The position numbers and the translations under genes were made by a program. Below are positions 31,910-32,954 of a stretch of DNA of 32,954 bases, piece by piece (positions within the stretch are counted from its first letter, which is position 1; every line of letters begins with the position of its first letter). A model generated the notes under the pieces. It saw only the letters and a list, made by a program, of their open reading frames with translations. It was not told where the DNA came from and did not search any database. This DNA is from JAHJDS01 sp964569795 (lineage in GTDB: Bacteria > Desulfobacterota > Desulfarculia > Desulfarculales > JAHJDS01). The stretch is taken from the NCBI GenBank assembly GCA_964569795.1, contig CAZMVB010000041.1:1-32954 (forward strand). The letters run 5' to 3'.

Positions 31910-32666
31910 TCACCGCACACCAAATAAGCGATTATACTCGTCCTGGTGGTCACCGAAATAGCCCAAATATATATGTTGATTGTCTCCAACCCATCTACTA
32001 CCGAGATTACCATCTGGCCATAGTCTATACCAGTAATGGATAATGAGCCAAGAAACACGTTCATGAAAGTAAAATTTATTTTTGATTTTGCCAGTTCTAA
32101 TTTTCTTAAAAACAACAAGATCGCCTTTACCAATAAATCCATTTCTAGTTTCTTTGTCTAGAAAATTGACCGCTCCCTCATCAATAGAAAATGAAGTCCA
32201 CAAGTGAGTTTTAAATTTGGTTTTTGGAAATAATCTGATTAGATCAAACGGAACCTTATACCCCGAACTGGCAATCCTACAACCGAATGACTTTACAAAA
32301 TATTTAAATAAATACATCTGTTGAACAGCATATTCTTTCACCCCATATATGTCAGCAAAATTAATATATTTCTTTCGCATGATTTGTTGATCATTATTAT
32401 AAATATAATTGATGAATTGGTCGTAAGATTTGTCATATTTTTGTGTGGTACTTGTGTTACATCGATGGCACAGAAGCGGTTCGTACTTAATTTTACTGGA
32501 GTTTGGCCCTTGTATGGGGCGAGATGGCGTCACCCTTTACATGAATTGGCCCGGAGTCATTTTTGTAAGGACCTCTGCCATAGGCTCTAGTTATATCAGA
32601 ATGTTTGATAATATGTTCTCTAGAATCAGCTGGTTTGCCGCATATCCAACATCTGACCATAACCAT
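31910..32666 (-). pseudogene. HNH-like zinc protein with a one-base frameshift
   Basis: Read on the minus strand from ATG 32666 (ribosome site TAGGGAATT), the protein begins MVMVRCWICGKPADSREH. It must change frame at a C4 run (G4 at 32516-32519 on the plus strand) to continue as PIQGPNSSKIKYEPLLCHRCNTSTTQKYD to the stop at 31910. Removing one base gives an uninterrupted protein of about 251 aa. The CxxC, REH and CxxCN spacing is that of HNH-type zinc-binding proteins with C-terminal extensions, often linked to phage or defence genes. The region is strongly AT-rich, unlike its neighbours, indicating transfer. Either a true pseudogene, a sequencing error in the homopolymer, or programmed frameshifting. 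Confidence 0.7.
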
Positions 32667-32847
32667 AATTCCCTACCGTAAATGTATCCCAAAAAAAACT
32701 GTGACCATTTTTCTAACCTGGCGTTCGCCGCCGGGCAGTGACCGATGTTGGCTCTCCAGCCGGAGTATGCCCCAGCAATATGCTAACATGACTCAAGGGA
32801 CTGATTGTCAGCTATGACTACGGCCATCCCGGCATCGAAAAAAAAGA

Positions 32848-32954
32848 CTAATCATCCTCGGGATGAAATTTGGCCGGACGCTTGTCAAAGAAAGCCGTCA
32901 CCCCCTCCTCCTTTTCGGGTGAGGTGAAACAGGCCACCTCGGCCAGGGCCTCGT
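32848..32954 (-). CDS. Enoyl-CoA hydratase/isomerase, C-terminal end (partial)
   Basis: The gene enters from the right edge on the minus strand and stops at TAG (32848-32850). The 35 visible codons read EALAEVACFTSPEKEEGVTAFF then DKRPAKFHPEDD. The pattern of a Glu-Gly (EG), two to three residues, AFF-x-KR and a final aromatic-Phe is the standard C-terminus of crotonase-family enoyl-CoA hydratases, which hydrate 2-enoyl-CoA in beta-oxidation or butyrate and aromatic acid metabolism. Too little is visible to assign a substrate. A run of eight T follows the stop on this strand (32839-32846 as A on the plus strand). The gap 32667-32847 holds no other gene that I can support. Confidence 0.85.
   Translation of the reverse strand, partial: EALAEVACFTSPEKEEGVTAFFDKRPAKFHPEDD

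Noticed and set aside
31621..32142. 173-codon minus-strand frame overlapping the HNH-like gene
   Set aside because: It runs partly through hairpin repeats and is in a different frame from the recognisable HNH-like protein; no domain is visible.

Overview
The window is mostly GC-rich bacterial DNA with tightly packed genes and good Shine-Dalgarno sites. Its content suggests an anaerobic, respiratory member of the Desulfobacterota (former Deltaproteobacteria) or a relative. The pointers are a Tat-exported molybdenum reductase operon of the polysulfide/tetrathionate type, a DsrK/HdrD-like Fe-S protein that appears to contain selenocysteine, long PAS-repeat hybrid kinases and an NtrC-type regulator. 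This lineage call is inference; no rRNA or tRNA gene is visible.

Layout. 1-128 is the end of a biotin-carrier gene. 380-5071 is a three-gene molybdoenzyme operon in the order Fe-S subunit, membrane anchor, catalytic subunit. 5557-11574 holds a seven-PAS hybrid histidine kinase facing a Lon-type protease that carries a response-regulator receiver domain inside its linker. 11881-15003 holds a small protein, a tandem universal-stress protein that shares a sequence module with it, and a DASS/SLC13 permease with TrkA-C domains. 15064-17884 is a membrane histidine kinase overlapping its sigma54 response regulator. 18067-20167 holds three exported or membrane proteins, two of them TPR-like.

19577-22403 is the most novel-looking cluster: a protein with three H-(R/K)-Y-S-(A/G)-G-V repeats followed directly by two overlapping radical SAM/SPASM genes, a layout like a peptide or protein maturation system. 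It is followed by a thioredoxin-fold lipoprotein and, divergently, by a gene whose in-frame UGA sits exactly where DsrK-like proteins have Cys, with a bacterial SECIS-like hairpin just after it (23021-24238). 24245-25118 is a Panacea-domain (SocA-like) antitoxin with a probable toxin. 25309-30965 holds a proline-rich lipoprotein, a DoxX-like membrane protein, a CHASE2 adenylate/guanylate cyclase and an alkylsulfatase-type metallo-hydrolase.

30966-32847 differs in character: a gene-poor stretch packed with perfect hairpins and inverted repeats, then an AT-rich, frameshifted HNH-like gene that looks acquired. The window closes with the end of an enoyl-CoA hydratase gene.

How it may work together: signalling dominates (two histidine kinases, three receiver domains, a cyclase, stress proteins). 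The receiver in the Lon protease closely resembles that of the NtrC-type regulator, so phosphorylation-controlled proteolysis and transcription may answer the same or related kinases.
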